Both the position numbers and the translations under genes were made by a program. From Bacteroidales bacterium (GTDB taxonomy: Bacteria; Bacteroidota; Bacteroidia; Bacteroidales; UBA932), in NCBI GenBank assembly GCA_017550655.1, contig JAFZOK010000013.1, positions 717,606-781,605 of the forward strand: 64,000 nucleotides of DNA. Reading direction: 5' to 3'. The first letter of the stretch is position 1. Every line of letters begins with the position of its first letter. Positions 7,742 through 15,442 of the stretch are shown one piece after another. Under the pieces are notes generated by a model that was not told the origin of the DNA, did not search any database, and saw only the letters and a program-made list of their open reading frames with translations.

Positions 7742-8455
7742 TTAATCAATGGCAATAAGTTCCTGAACCAGAGTAGGATTGCCGTCTTCTCCGTTCAGAA
7801 CGTTCTTGACCACTCCAATGCCTTTTTTCATCCACATCTTGACGGTTCCGGCCTGCTTGATGTTCATTATGAAATTAACTTCAGAGGTATAGTCGTATTC
7901 AAGAACCCAGCATTTGAATTTTCCTGCCGGAGTTTCAATCTCCTCCTGCCCGGTGAATCTTACATTGTGGAAAGTGCCGGTGGTACCGAGCGCTTCAATC
8001 ACAATCTTGCTGTCTCCCAGATCTTCACCGACTTTCGGTTCTTCTGGAATGACGGGGCCGTGCCCTTTAACGCTGAAAGCAGGGCCGTACTGTCCCATCA
8101 TTGCCTTGGCGTTTGTATGGAAATAGCCGTCTTCAGTCCAAACGTCGCATCCTACAGGCTGCTGTGCCACTCCTTTGATTGATTCTATCACCACATTGAA
8201 GGTGATGGTTTTCTTGTTGCCTTCGGTATTGCTTCCTACGATGTTGTACTTGAAGATGTCGTTGGTGGTTCCGCTCTGTTTATAGGTCAATACTGTGCCG
8301 GGAGTTTCGCAGAACCAGGTTCCTTCTTCTTTTGCGACCTCCTCCTGCTGTTCTTCGGCTTCAGTGCCGCCTTGGTTATTGCCTGAGTTTGAGCCGCAGG
8401 CTGCAACCATCATCGCAGAGGCTGCAACCATCATGATCAGATAAATCTTTTTCAT
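7742..8455 (-). CDS. Hypothetical lipoprotein, shared signal-peptide cassette (copy 2)
   Basis: A 237-residue lipoprotein. The signal (lipobox VAAC, Cys20) is the same as in the neighbouring 7013-7720 gene apart from Lys3. After an Asn/Gly/Glu-rich linker the mature domain reads like a beta-rich lipid-carrier or 'DUF3108-like' fold (TWFCETPGTVLTYKQSG; ETPAGKFKCWVLEYDYTSEV; KMWMKKGIGVVKNVL), a pattern met in periplasmic proteins of Bacteroidota; this resemblance is my inference. It lies 15 bases downstream of the OmpA-like gene. Function unknown. Confidence 0.7.
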   Translation of the reverse strand: MKKIYLIMMVAASAMMVAACGSNSGNNQGGTEAEEQQEEVAKEEGTWFCETPGTVLTYKQSGTTNDIFKYNIVGSNTEGNKKTITFNVVIESIKGVAQQPVGCDVWTEDGYFHTNAKAMMGQYGPAFSVKGHGPVIPEEPKVGEDLGDSKIVIEALGTTGTFHNVRFTGQEEIETPAGKFKCWVLEYDYTSEVNFIMNIKQAGTVKMWMKKGIGVVKNVLNGEDGNPTLVQELIAID

Positions 8456-8470
8456 AAAACTAAAATCGGA

Positions 8471-9847
8471 TTACTTCTTGATGAATTCTACGCGGCGGTT
8501 CTTTGCCCTGCCTGCTTCTGTGGAGTTGTCTGCAACTGGCTCGTGGCTTCCCTTGCCCACAGCCCTGAGGTTGAATGAATCGACTCCCATTCCCTCAAGT
8601 GCCTTGACAACGGCTTCTGCTCTCTGCTGAGAAAGCGGATCGTTCACCTTGTCAGAGCCCTGGTTGTCGCAGTGTCCCTGAACTTCGAACCTTACGTTAG
8701 GGTTCTTCTTCATATAGTCAGCCACCTTCTTGATTTCCTCCATACTCTCTGGCTTTAGATCTGCCTTTCCGGAAACGAACAGAATGTTGTTTGTAACAAA
8801 TTTTCCGCTCTCAGCGATGGCCTTTGAAACAGCATCCATATCTGTTACAGTCTGATCATAGAGATCCATAGCGCCTTTGGCATAGCGGAAGTTTGTTACA
8901 TAATTATTGTTGCCGTTGAATCCGCCCCATTCTGCCTGATGGATTATCATACGCACAGCTGGTCTGCAATTAGGGATGTTAATAACACGCTTGTTGTTAA
9001 CATAGATCTTTAGGGCACGCTTGTTGAAAGACAAAGCAAAGTGGCTCCAGTCATTCTTCTTCAACTCCCAAGTCTTGCCGTCGCCAGAATCTCTCCAGTC
9101 ACCTGCGGTAGATAAGTAACGGCATGTTACTGATAGTTTGTCATAACTTTCGCCAATTCTAATTTCATAAGCATCATCACCCTGCGCATCCTTGAACTCA
9201 AGCTCATAGCAGTTGCTAAGTTCTGTCTTAGGGTCGTTCATCCAGAAATCGAACTCTAAAGTGAATACATCCGGGATATAACTCTTTTGATTGGTCATCA
9301 GAGGTTCAACCCTTGACCCCGGTTCAAAATGGAGGCACTTAAAACCTTTTAAATTAGCCACATCCGCAGAGCCCTCGATTAGATCCCATTTAGACGGGAA
9401 CTCGCCCATCTGCTCAGTCTTCAAATCATCTTCAAAGAAAGCAACAGCTCCAGGCACGAAGTCGCTTTGTTCGTATTGAGCTTCAGCAGGGGTATTGTCC
9501 GGGCGTTTGGTTCCGCACTGGTCGCAGAACTTTCCGGTGTTGCCCTTGTGGCCGCACTCTGGGTTAGGGCAAGTCCAGGTGCCAGGCTTGGCAACTGTTA
9601 CTTCCTCGCCATCGTCTTCATCCTCGTCGTCACTGTCCTTGGATTTCTTGTCCTTGTCTTTTTTCTTTCCGCTTAGAAGCCCGCCTATGCCGTCAAAAAC
9701 TTTGTCAACGGCCTGGTCTACGGTCTCTTCGGTCTTGTTCTCGGTTTTGTCCTTAACTGCCTTGCCAATTTTCTTCAGGAAACCCTGTGCACTAGCTGCT
9801 GTGCAGACCAGCATCATGGCAACAAGAAGCATAATCAACTTTTTCAT
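8471..9847 (-). CDS. OmpA-family protein with zinc-ribbon and LamG-like middle
   Basis: A 458-residue exported protein. Domains in order: signal peptide (1-20, cleavage ASA/Q); an amphipathic and then highly charged Lys/Asp/Glu linker (about 25-85); a four-cysteine zinc-ribbon-like motif (Cys93, 98, 108, 111: C-X4-C-X9-C-X2-C); a LamG/concanavalin-like beta domain (about 130-310, with FTLEFDFWMNDPKTELSNCY); and an OmpA peptidoglycan-binding domain at the C-terminus (FEVQGHCDNQGSDKVNDPLS, QQRAEAVVKALEGMGV, KNRRVEF). It likely sits in the periplasm or outer membrane bound to peptidoglycan. A -7 box (TATATTTG) lies upstream on the minus strand at 9916-9923. Confidence 0.85.
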   Translation of the reverse strand: MKKLIMLLVAMMLVCTAASAQGFLKKIGKAVKDKTENKTEETVDQAVDKVFDGIGGLLSGKKKDKDKKSKDSDDEDEDDGEEVTVAKPGTWTCPNPECGHKGNTGKFCDQCGTKRPDNTPAEAQYEQSDFVPGAVAFFEDDLKTEQMGEFPSKWDLIEGSADVANLKGFKCLHFEPGSRVEPLMTNQKSYIPDVFTLEFDFWMNDPKTELSNCYELEFKDAQGDDAYEIRIGESYDKLSVTCRYLSTAGDWRDSGDGKTWELKKNDWSHFALSFNKRALKIYVNNKRVINIPNCRPAVRMIIHQAEWGGFNGNNNYVTNFRYAKGAMDLYDQTVTDMDAVSKAIAESGKFVTNNILFVSGKADLKPESMEEIKKVADYMKKNPNVRFEVQGHCDNQGSDKVNDPLSQQRAEAVVKALEGMGVDSFNLRAVGKGSHEPVADNSTEAGRAKNRRVEFIKK

Positions 9848-9915
9848 ACCTGTTGTATTTTAATAATTAATGAATTTGCGTTATCAAATGAGTACAATAA
9901 ACCAACTTAATTGCT

Positions 9916-9923
9916 CAAATATA
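9916..9923 (-). promoter_or_regulatory. -7 box TATATTTG upstream of the OmpA-like gene
   Basis: Matches TAnnTTTG on the minus strand, about 70 bases upstream of the ATG at 9847. No -33 TTTG is seen at the ideal 19-bp spacing. Confidence 0.4.
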
Positions 9924-9955
9924 CGAAAATACTCTAACAAATGCTATTCCAAAGC

Positions 9956-10201
9956 CTAAACAGTCTTGGTTCCTATTCTATCTATCAAGAGAAGCCGGGC
10001 TTCTTCAGGTTTTTCGTAGGCGTTGCAGGATTTCAGATAAGCATCCAATTCGTAAAAATCTTCACCCCAAAGGGGCCTATGCCTCTTGAAAGCCTGCGGA
10101 GTGAAAGCAGATAATCTTCTCAGCCATAAATTTTTGCGATTAAGAGAGTGTGGGGTATTTTCTTCTAATTTTCTGTTCTTTACAAAAAGAATGAGGCGTC
10201 C
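9956..10201 (-). pseudogene. Coding remnant without a start codon, beside the outer attachment core
   Basis: On the minus strand a frame is open for 81 codons from just inside the attachment core at 10213-10230 to a TAG at 9956-9958. Its translation looks like real protein (FYELDAYLKSCNAYEKPEE, ARLLLIDRIGTKTV) but there is no ATG and the frame is closed upstream by a TAA at 10202-10204. It may be the 3' end of a gene whose front part was lost. I do not recognise the family. Apart from the promoter of the OmpA-like gene, nothing else is seen in 9848-10212. Confidence 0.35.
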
Positions 10202-10212
10202 TTATAGCCTAG

Positions 10213-10230
10213 TACTCATCCTCGTTGAAG
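10213..10230. repeat. Attachment core copy 1 (outer left end)
   Basis: TACTCATCCTCGTTGAAG. On the minus strand it encodes the FNEDEY-stop tail of the intact DUF2795 gene at 21433-21654. This copy and the 21437 copy also share the next bases on the minus strand (TAGGC). Confidence 0.65.
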
Positions 10231-10356
10231 TTGTAGTGTGTTTTGTGTATAATACACATTGTCAATATATTACCATTGTGTTCAAAAACTGGGGATAGCT
10301 ACAGGGGTAGTCTGATGTAGCTTAATTGCAACTAATTGGATTGATGAGCCCCATTT

Positions 10357-11682
10357 TTACTCTCCTTGCTCCGGAACAGGAATCCCTGCGGCGCGGAGAA
10401 ATCCTTCGATTGCGTACAGAGGAAGATTCTCCATCCAGCCTTGGTCGATGTAGTTCAACATTGAGAGCCGGAGGCCTTTCAGGTTGGGATGTTCATCAAT
10501 GTATGTCTTAAGAGATTTAGCTTTGACATTTTCCTCAGCCTTAGCCTCAATGGGGACAACACGCTTTTCTGTCTGGACGGCGAAGTCTATCTCCACTTCA
10601 GATTCGTTGGTGGAATAGTAGAAGGTGGGAATCTGGATACGGGCTAATTGCTCATTGACATAGCACTCAGTGAAGGCTCCTTTGAACTCCTTGAAGATAT
10701 TGTCGCCAACCAGCATCTGGGAAGCGGGAACATCTGTCATAGCCCCGAGCAAGCCCACATCCAATGGGAAAACCTTGAATACATCGAAATCTTCGTAAAA
10801 ACTGAGCGGGTATTCAATCTTGGAGACGCGATGTACTTTATAGATGAGACCGGCATCTTTGAGCCAAGTAATGGCTATTTCAAAGTCCTTGGCCCTGGCG
10901 CCTTTACGTATGGCTCCATAGATGAGCTTCTTGTTCTCTTTTGCCAGATGGGAAGGGAGAGAATCCCAAACCATTTCGATTCGTGGTACTTCCTTCTTGG
11001 GTGCGTGCTTTGAAAAGTCTTTGCGGTAGCCGGCAAGGATATCTTTATGGATCTTGCGGACGGCATTGAGCCCTTTACCGGCGATGTAACCGGCAACGGC
11101 TTCGGGCATACCGCCTACGTAATAATACTGCCTGAGGAGGTCTATATACTTTTGACTCAAGGTGTTTACTGCGATCCAGTCACATTCCAGGAGCAACTGC
11201 GTCAGTTTCTCGTTGCCTGTAGCGTTCAGGAATTCGTGCAGGGACATCGGGAACATCCGGACAAGTTCTACCATTCCGACTGGGAAGGACTGGTCTTCGT
11301 GGATAGAGATGCCAAGGAGAGAGCCTGCGACAGCCACATCATACTCCGGGAAGTCTTCCTTGAAGTATTTGAGGCAGCCCAGGGCTGCAGCGCTTTCCTG
11401 AATTTCATCGATGATAATAAGCGTATCCTTAGGGACGATATCCACGCCTGTATGGGCAGACAACGTACGGATGATTCTCTTGATGTCGTGATCTGGCTCA
11501 AAGATAGATTTGGCCACGGCCTCTTTATCCAAGTTGACATAGGAGACGCTTTTGTACTCCTTTGCACCGAACTCTTTGAGAATATAGGTTTTGCCAACCT
11601 GACGTGCACCATCAAGGACAAGGGGCTTATGGTCTCTACGAGACTGCCAATCAAGTAATTTTTGGTATATATCTCGTTTCAT
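10357..11682 (-). CDS. AAA ATPase with C-terminal DUF4143 domain
   Basis: A 441-residue protein of the archaeal-type ATPase/DUF4143 family that is widespread in Bacteroidota. Walker A is VLDGARQVGKTYILKEF (near residue 25), Walker B is TLIIIDEIQES, and the C-terminal part holds the DUF4143 region with a restriction-nuclease-like strand (EVEIDFAVQTEKRVVPIEAK, with a possible E-x-D...E-x-K site). The cellular role is not established; these genes are often found on mobile or accessory DNA. It is the last gene of the decayed element. Start taken at the ATG at 11682 (MKRDIYQKLLD). A promoter box flanked by 17-bp direct repeats lies just upstream. Confidence 0.85.
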   Translation of the reverse strand: MKRDIYQKLLDWQSRRDHKPLVLDGARQVGKTYILKEFGAKEYKSVSYVNLDKEAVAKSIFEPDHDIKRIIRTLSAHTGVDIVPKDTLIIIDEIQESAAALGCLKYFKEDFPEYDVAVAGSLLGISIHEDQSFPVGMVELVRMFPMSLHEFLNATGNEKLTQLLLECDWIAVNTLSQKYIDLLRQYYYVGGMPEAVAGYIAGKGLNAVRKIHKDILAGYRKDFSKHAPKKEVPRIEMVWDSLPSHLAKENKKLIYGAIRKGARAKDFEIAITWLKDAGLIYKVHRVSKIEYPLSFYEDFDVFKVFPLDVGLLGAMTDVPASQMLVGDNIFKEFKGAFTECYVNEQLARIQIPTFYYSTNESEVEIDFAVQTEKRVVPIEAKAEENVKAKSLKTYIDEHPNLKGLRLSMLNYIDQGWMENLPLYAIEGFLRAAGIPVPEQGE

Positions 11683-11719
11683 ATCACACAAATTATGACG
11701 AATAAACAAGTATAATCAA

Positions 11720-11769
11720 CAAAAATTCCGACGAATCTTTGCCGCAAATATACAAAAATTCCGACGAAT
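11720..11769 (-). promoter_or_regulatory. Promoter box between two direct repeats upstream of the AAA ATPase
   Basis: The 17-bp sequence CAAAAATTCCGACGAAT occurs at 11720-11736 and again at 11753-11769, a 33-bp period (about three helical turns). Between the copies, 11745-11752 is TATATTTG on the minus strand, a Bacteroidota -7 box, placed about 63 bases before the ATPase start. The arrangement looks like a regulator-binding site around a promoter. Confidence 0.5.
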
Positions 11770-11908
11770 GCCGATGCACGGAAAGAACCTTCTGAAGTGT
11801 CCCGCTTGTGGAGTCAAAAAAACACAAATCATTGCTCCCTGTCACAGGTTATTGCAAATATACACTTTTTGCGTGTAATTCTTTTTCTTTGGTTTACAAC
11901 AGATAATC

Positions 11909-12283
11909 TCAATCATCATTTGATAAGAATCTCCATTTCATACTGCTGGCCAGAATAACGTCCGAGCCATTTTGGAATTCGACTAATCCATCTGTAAAGT
12001 GTAGCTGTAAGTTCGTGATAGTCTTATCCTTGAAATCATTGGAGACGTTAATGGTATCGACTTCGGCCAGTTCTATGCACAACATGGCAAATTGCCAGAG
12101 GCCACAATCTATTGCAAGCCTCAGATAGACGATTTTACGGGATTCATAGTAATAGAATTCCATAACCATAATGTCTCTCCCAGACAGATGCCCATCGAAA
12201 ATAGCCAGAAGTTTGTCAAGACCAACCTGACTGGTGCATTTGTGCCAGCGGTTTAAAGAATTAGCGAGATATGAGACCGGCAT
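11909..12283 (-). CDS. Hypothetical protein
   Basis: A 124-residue protein of unknown family with no signal peptide or membrane span. It mixes short strands and helices (GRDIMVMEFYYYESRKIVYL; RLAIDCGLWQFAMLCIELAE; FKDKTITNLQLHFTDGLVEF). It starts 17 bases after the PLD-like fragment upstream, suggesting the two were once co-transcribed. It could itself be a shortened remnant, as its neighbours are. Confidence 0.4.
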   Translation of the reverse strand: MPVSYLANSLNRWHKCTSQVGLDKLLAIFDGHLSGRDIMVMEFYYYESRKIVYLRLAIDCGLWQFAMLCIELAEVDTINVSNDFKDKTITNLQLHFTDGLVEFQNGSDVILASSMKWRFLSNDD

Positions 12284-12300
12284 AATGTATAACGAATTTC

Positions 12301-12699
12301 TTATGATTCTCCCAATATGTACCCCATCATCTCCGACGCAATTACCGGCGCCAGCACACGCATGACATTATCCTCCTCCTTGTGATGGCTTCCTGCCAAA
12401 TCGATACTGCCAAACCAGAGTAAGGACCGGTCAATAACGGCAGCTCGGATGGGTTGTTTATCAGTTTGGACTAGTTTTATCCCCGCCTTGGTGAAGTCTT
12501 CGTCCCGAGAAGATGGCTTTCGGATAATAATACAGCACTCCACACCAAGGTATTGCAAGGCGCTCCCTTTCTCCTCTATTGCCCGGAACGGAGTAAATCG
12601 CGGAATCAAAACTCTACTGAACGACTGCCTGGACATCTGAGCCTTTGCATCAGACTTGTAACGAATCGGCCCGCACTGCATGAACACAATTGGCGTCAT
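12301..12699 (-). pseudogene. Fragment with a C-terminal PLD-like region
   Basis: A 132-codon frame whose end resembles the second phospholipase-D-like half found at the C-terminus of some helicase or nuclease proteins: KQPIRAAVIDRSLLWFGSID then EEDNVMRVLAPVIASEMMGY. The catalytic His of an HxK motif would precede AAVID but is Gln/Pro here, so the fragment is probably inactive. Proteins of this kind are normally several hundred residues longer, so this is most likely a remnant inside the decayed element. The frame continues upstream of the ATG into the end of the integrase fragment. Confidence 0.45.
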
Positions 12700-12718
12700 C
12701 CCGTCCTGACGGGTGTAA

Positions 12719-13270
12719 TCAAGAAAAAGTATGAGCTTTTTGTACTTTATCTTGATTTTTTGGCGAGAAAAAGTACATTAAGGTCTCAATTATGAGTGCG
12801 CATAATGATTTGTCACGACCTCCACTAAACAAAACATGCCTTTTCACATCTCCATCAGCTTCCTCGCCTCCTCTTCTATGGTGCTTATTATGCCGCCATT
12901 CCATCCGATATTGAATAAAAGCCTCAAAGGTTTCGGGATTCAGTTTCATCAGCGTCATCGACTTGCCTCCGGTATGGAATCTCTCAAAGTCTGAAAACAC
13001 TCGCAGATAACTCCGGTGGTTGTAGTAGGTCTGATAGGTGATTTGTTTCTTGAGGAACCTTGACTCCAGATATTCCAGCGCAAAATCGACAAGCGTTACC
13101 ATCCTGGGGCGGTCTTCCTCTGCCACATGTGTCCCCTTAAGGATTGAACCAATGAGCGTAATCGTCAGGTTTTCAGGTTTACACTTCCCGTGTTGCTCCA
13201 TAATGCCTGCCTTGAAAGCCGCCAGTTCCGCATTGATGGATAGTGACTCTTCAGTATTCCCGGTTGCCAT
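12719..13270 (-). pseudogene. Truncated tyrosine integrase (N-terminal part only)
   Basis: A 183-codon frame with the start of a Bacteroidota tyrosine integrase: TEESLSINAELAAFKAGIME, then the SAM-like core-binding segment TLVDFALEYLESRFLKKQ, TYQTYYNHRSYLRVFSDFER and KLNPETFEAFIQYRMEW. The catalytic domain with R..K..HxxR..H..Y is missing; after about residue 135 the sequence (HHRRGGEEADGDVKRHVLF) departs from the family, which suggests a frameshift or deletion. Coding sense extends upstream of the ATG (about 13271-13350, containing IEPDLWDSRRE), so the original start was further upstream. It occupies the place next to the core at 13500 that the intact integrase occupies next to 21437. Confidence 0.6.
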
Positions 13271-13499
13271 TTCCCTCCGGCTGTCCCATAGGTCCGGCTC
13301 GATGGAAACTCCTGATGGAGGAGGAATACTGCCACAAATCAGCAGCTCAAAAAAGAGGGTAAAACAGTGGGCAAAAAAGAGGACAAAACAAATAGAAAAA
13401 CGGCCCCAGAGCGCACTCTAAGGCCGATTTTAACAAATAACCGCCCATAAAGAGGGTAACTTTATGTCGGTCATAAATCTCTAATATTCAACGAGTTAG

Positions 13500-13517
13500 T
13501 ACTCGTCCTCGTTGAAG
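13500..13517. repeat. Attachment core copy 2 (junction of two elements)
   Basis: TACTCGTCCTCGTTGAAG, one base different from the copies at 10213 and 21437. It sits inside a longer inverted repeat: TTCAACGAG at 13487-13495 and CTCGTTGAA at 13508-13516. On the minus strand it again encodes FNEDEY-stop. The surrounding 13271-13653 interval holds only the integrase remnant, this core and a terminator. Confidence 0.65.
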
Positions 13518-13605
13518 AGTTTTTTATAAAAGTTAAACTATTTATTATCAGCATAATGAAGTTTTGTCAATCTGAAATAGACAAGGATAAGCACCCCAAA
13601 AACAA

Positions 13606-13636
13606 GAAAAGGCAAGGAGTTTTTCCCTGCCTTTTC
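13606..13636 (-). terminator. Rho-independent terminator after the HTH gene
   Basis: GAAAAGGCA and TGCCTTTTC form a stem with a roughly 13-base loop, followed on the minus strand by TTGTTTTT. It lies 18 bases after the stop of the 13654-13887 gene. Confidence 0.6.
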
Positions 13637-13653
13637 GCCTGTAAAACAAGTTC

Positions 13654-13887
13654 TTATGCAATGTCCCTACAATGTGGGTAAAAGAACCTTTCGTCATTCA
13701 GAAAATCAATAATGTGTTGTTGCTGAATGTACTTTTTGTTGCTCCCAGGTACTTGGGAATAACTTATCCACCCGTTGTTAATCCACTTCCTAAAAGTATT
13801 GTCCTTAATATGGAGTAGCAACTTAACTTCTTCCGCGGTGAATACAGGCTTTGTCCAATCAACTTTCTTTTCATCATCTTCCTGCAT
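13654..13887 (-). CDS. Small HTH (excisionase/MerR-like) protein
   Basis: A 77-residue protein with a single winged-helix-like DNA-binding motif of the HTH_17 type: FTAEEVKLLLHIKDNTFRKW then INNGWISYSQVPGSNKKYI, which gives the usual HTH plus a basic wing reading the promoter or att site. Small proteins like this act as excisionases or element regulators in Bacteroidota mobile DNA. It sits at the far end of the right-hand element from the integrase, followed by a terminator. The role is inferred from size, fold and position. Confidence 0.65.
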   Translation of the reverse strand: MQEDDEKKVDWTKPVFTAEEVKLLLHIKDNTFRKWINNGWISYSQVPGSNKKYIQQQHIIDFLNDERFFYPHCRDIA

Positions 13888-14059
13888 TTTAAGTTAATTT
13901 TTTCTCTTTATTCTTATGACGCCTTCGTGCCTCATTATTGCTTTCGCAAAGGTTTGGTATAGCACAGGTGCGCGTCAAACCTACACAAATATACAAAAAA
14001 TTTCGGAGAAAGTCAATGGAATTGCCGATGGCGGTATCTTGTCCGCCCCTCCAAATTTT

Positions 14060-14206
14060 GATAATCCTGCGATTGTACCATAATTTTTGGGATAATCTCG
14101 GAATTTTGGGATAATCCTGTGATTTGTCCGCCCTGTTCGGAAAATGTTTTATTGTACAATCTCGGAATTGTACCATGAATTTGGGCGAATCTTGGAATTG
14201 TACCAT
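14060..14206. repeat. Cluster of degenerate ~20-bp repeats, iteron-like
   Basis: Five related units: 14060-14081, 14091-14105, 14110-14125, 14156-14176 and 14187-14206, with the shared pattern RATCYYGNRATTGTACCAT in the complete copies and shorter GATAATC forms in the middle. Spacing is irregular (about 20-45 bp). The motif resembles the palindromes at 413-453. Possible replication iterons, operator cluster or a dispersed repeat. The rest of 13888-14382 shows nothing else I can name. Confidence 0.45.
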
Positions 14207-14382
14207 CAAGCGGACAAAGGCGGACAATGTGCCACTTTTACCCCGCTGAGGTGGTATCTGAAACCTCAGCGACGGGCTAAAAAACTATCGTGTTGATTAA
14301 GTGCGATTTGGATATTTCACTTCTGCGATTGGTGAAACACCTAAAAAAAACGTATCTTTACAACATTAAACTCAGGTGAGAG

Positions 14383-15018
14383 ATGAGTCTTCTTGTTGAT
14401 TACAATTTGGCAACCAATGCCAATCACAAATCTGTCCGTATATTTGAAGGGCTGTTCAACGATTATTCTTTTTTGACACTTCCTTATAAGTGTCCATCGG
14501 AGTATGTAGAAAAGTATTGGACTGCTTATGAGAATTATCAAAATCTCCACAATCCGAATAATTCTATAAATGGACTGATATTTGAATTTATAATTGAGAC
14601 ATTGTTTATTCGCGAAGGAATAACGCCATTCTATACCCAAGCGGAAATTTCTTTTGTTCCTGCTACTTGGTTTGATATGGTGCTTTATAACGAGACGGAC
14701 GATAGTATAGCCCCGTATAGTATTTCTCTTAAATCAAGTTTAAGGGAACGTTGGAAACAGGCGGATTTGGAAGCGGCTTTCTTAAAGAATGTTCATCGTA
14801 AGTCAAAATGCTATCTGCTAACCATTAATCGGGAAGAAGCGGCATCCATCAACAACAAAATTCAAAGAGGAGATGCGATAGGTTTAGATGCCGTAGTTTA
14901 TTGCTTGTCAGAAGAATTGAATAGTTTTATCAAAAAGATAAAGAAAGTTCGGTTTTCTGAAAGCCTACCTGATATTAAGGTGGTAAAGAGCGGTGCTTTT
15001 ATTAATCCGCAAGAATAA
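14383..15018 (+). CDS. Putative type II restriction endonuclease
   Basis: A 211-residue protein with no signal peptide. Its position converging on vsr and next to a C5-methyltransferase makes it the likely restriction enzyme of the set. A PD-(D/E)xK-like core can be read: ATWFDMVLYNETDD followed by YSISLKSSLRER, giving an Asp and a Ser-x-Lys strand about 17 residues apart, with an upstream helix IFEFIIETLFIREG that could supply the first acid. I do not recognise a named subtype or recognition site. The 3' end overlaps the end of vsr by 17 bases in opposite orientation. Confidence 0.6.
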   Translation: MSLLVDYNLATNANHKSVRIFEGLFNDYSFLTLPYKCPSEYVEKYWTAYENYQNLHNPNNSINGLIFEFIIETLFIREGITPFYTQAEISFVPATWFDMVLYNETDDSIAPYSISLKSSLRERWKQADLEAAFLKNVHRKSKCYLLTINREEAASINNKIQRGDAIGLDAVVYCLSEELNSFIKKIKKVRFSESLPDIKVVKSGAFINPQE

Positions 15019-15421
15019 TCTTTATTATTTTGCTAATGGTGCTTTCAAAGACTGATTTTTTAAGTTCGCATTCCCATACTACAACCGTTTTCCATCCGTC
15101 TCGTTCAAGACTATTGGTAATATAAGCATCTCGTTTGCGATTCTTGTCAATTTTATCACGCCAAAAGTCTGTATTTGTCTCGGGGAGTTTTGCTTTCTTG
15201 CAATTCTCGTGTCCGTGCCAAAAACATCCATTGACGAAAATAACAACATTGTATTTTGGTAATACTATATCAGGACACCCGCAAAGATTACTGACATTGA
15301 TACGATACCGAAATCCTTGCTTAAAAAGAGCCTTTCTTACAAGGATTTCAGGTTTTGTGCCTTTACTCTTAATATGAGACATACACCTATGTCTCTGTTC
15401 TTGGGTAAATCTATCTGCCAT
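15002..15421 (-). CDS. vsr: Very short patch repair endonuclease Vsr
   Basis: A 139-residue DNA mismatch endonuclease. It nicks 5' of the T in T:G mismatches that arise when 5-methylcytosine deaminates, so it protects sites modified by the neighbouring methyltransferase. Family signatures are all present: the N-terminal RFTQEQRHRCMSHIKSKGTK, the catalytic Asp in CGCPDIVLP, the HGH segment VNGCFWHGHENCKKAK, and FWRDKIDKNRKRDAYITNSL with GWKTVVVWECEL near the end. Start taken at the ATG at 15421; it lies 21 bases after the methyltransferase stop, so the pair is one transcript. Confidence 0.93.
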   Translation of the reverse strand: MADRFTQEQRHRCMSHIKSKGTKPEILVRKALFKQGFRYRINVSNLCGCPDIVLPKYNVVIFVNGCFWHGHENCKKAKLPETNTDFWRDKIDKNRKRDAYITNSLERDGWKTVVVWECELKKSVFESTISKIIKIILAD

Positions 15422-15442
15422 CAATAATGAGGAACCTTGCCT

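Larger units (their letters stand above)
10213..13517 (-). mobile_element. Decayed integrative element, 3.3 kb
   Basis: Bounded by two copies of the core TACTCRTCCTCGTTGAAG at 10213-10230 and 13500-13517. Reading from the DUF2795 gene leftwards, the core is followed by a truncated integrase (12719-13270), a PLD-like fragment, a hypothetical gene and an AAA ATPase. The same order of core then integrase is seen in the right-hand element, so the two are tandem insertions at one site. Inferred from repeats and gene content. Confidence 0.55.

Noticed and set aside
13889-14227. A 112-codon open frame on the minus strand
   Set aside because: It lies across the degenerate repeat cluster at 14060-14206 and its translation merely follows the repeats.
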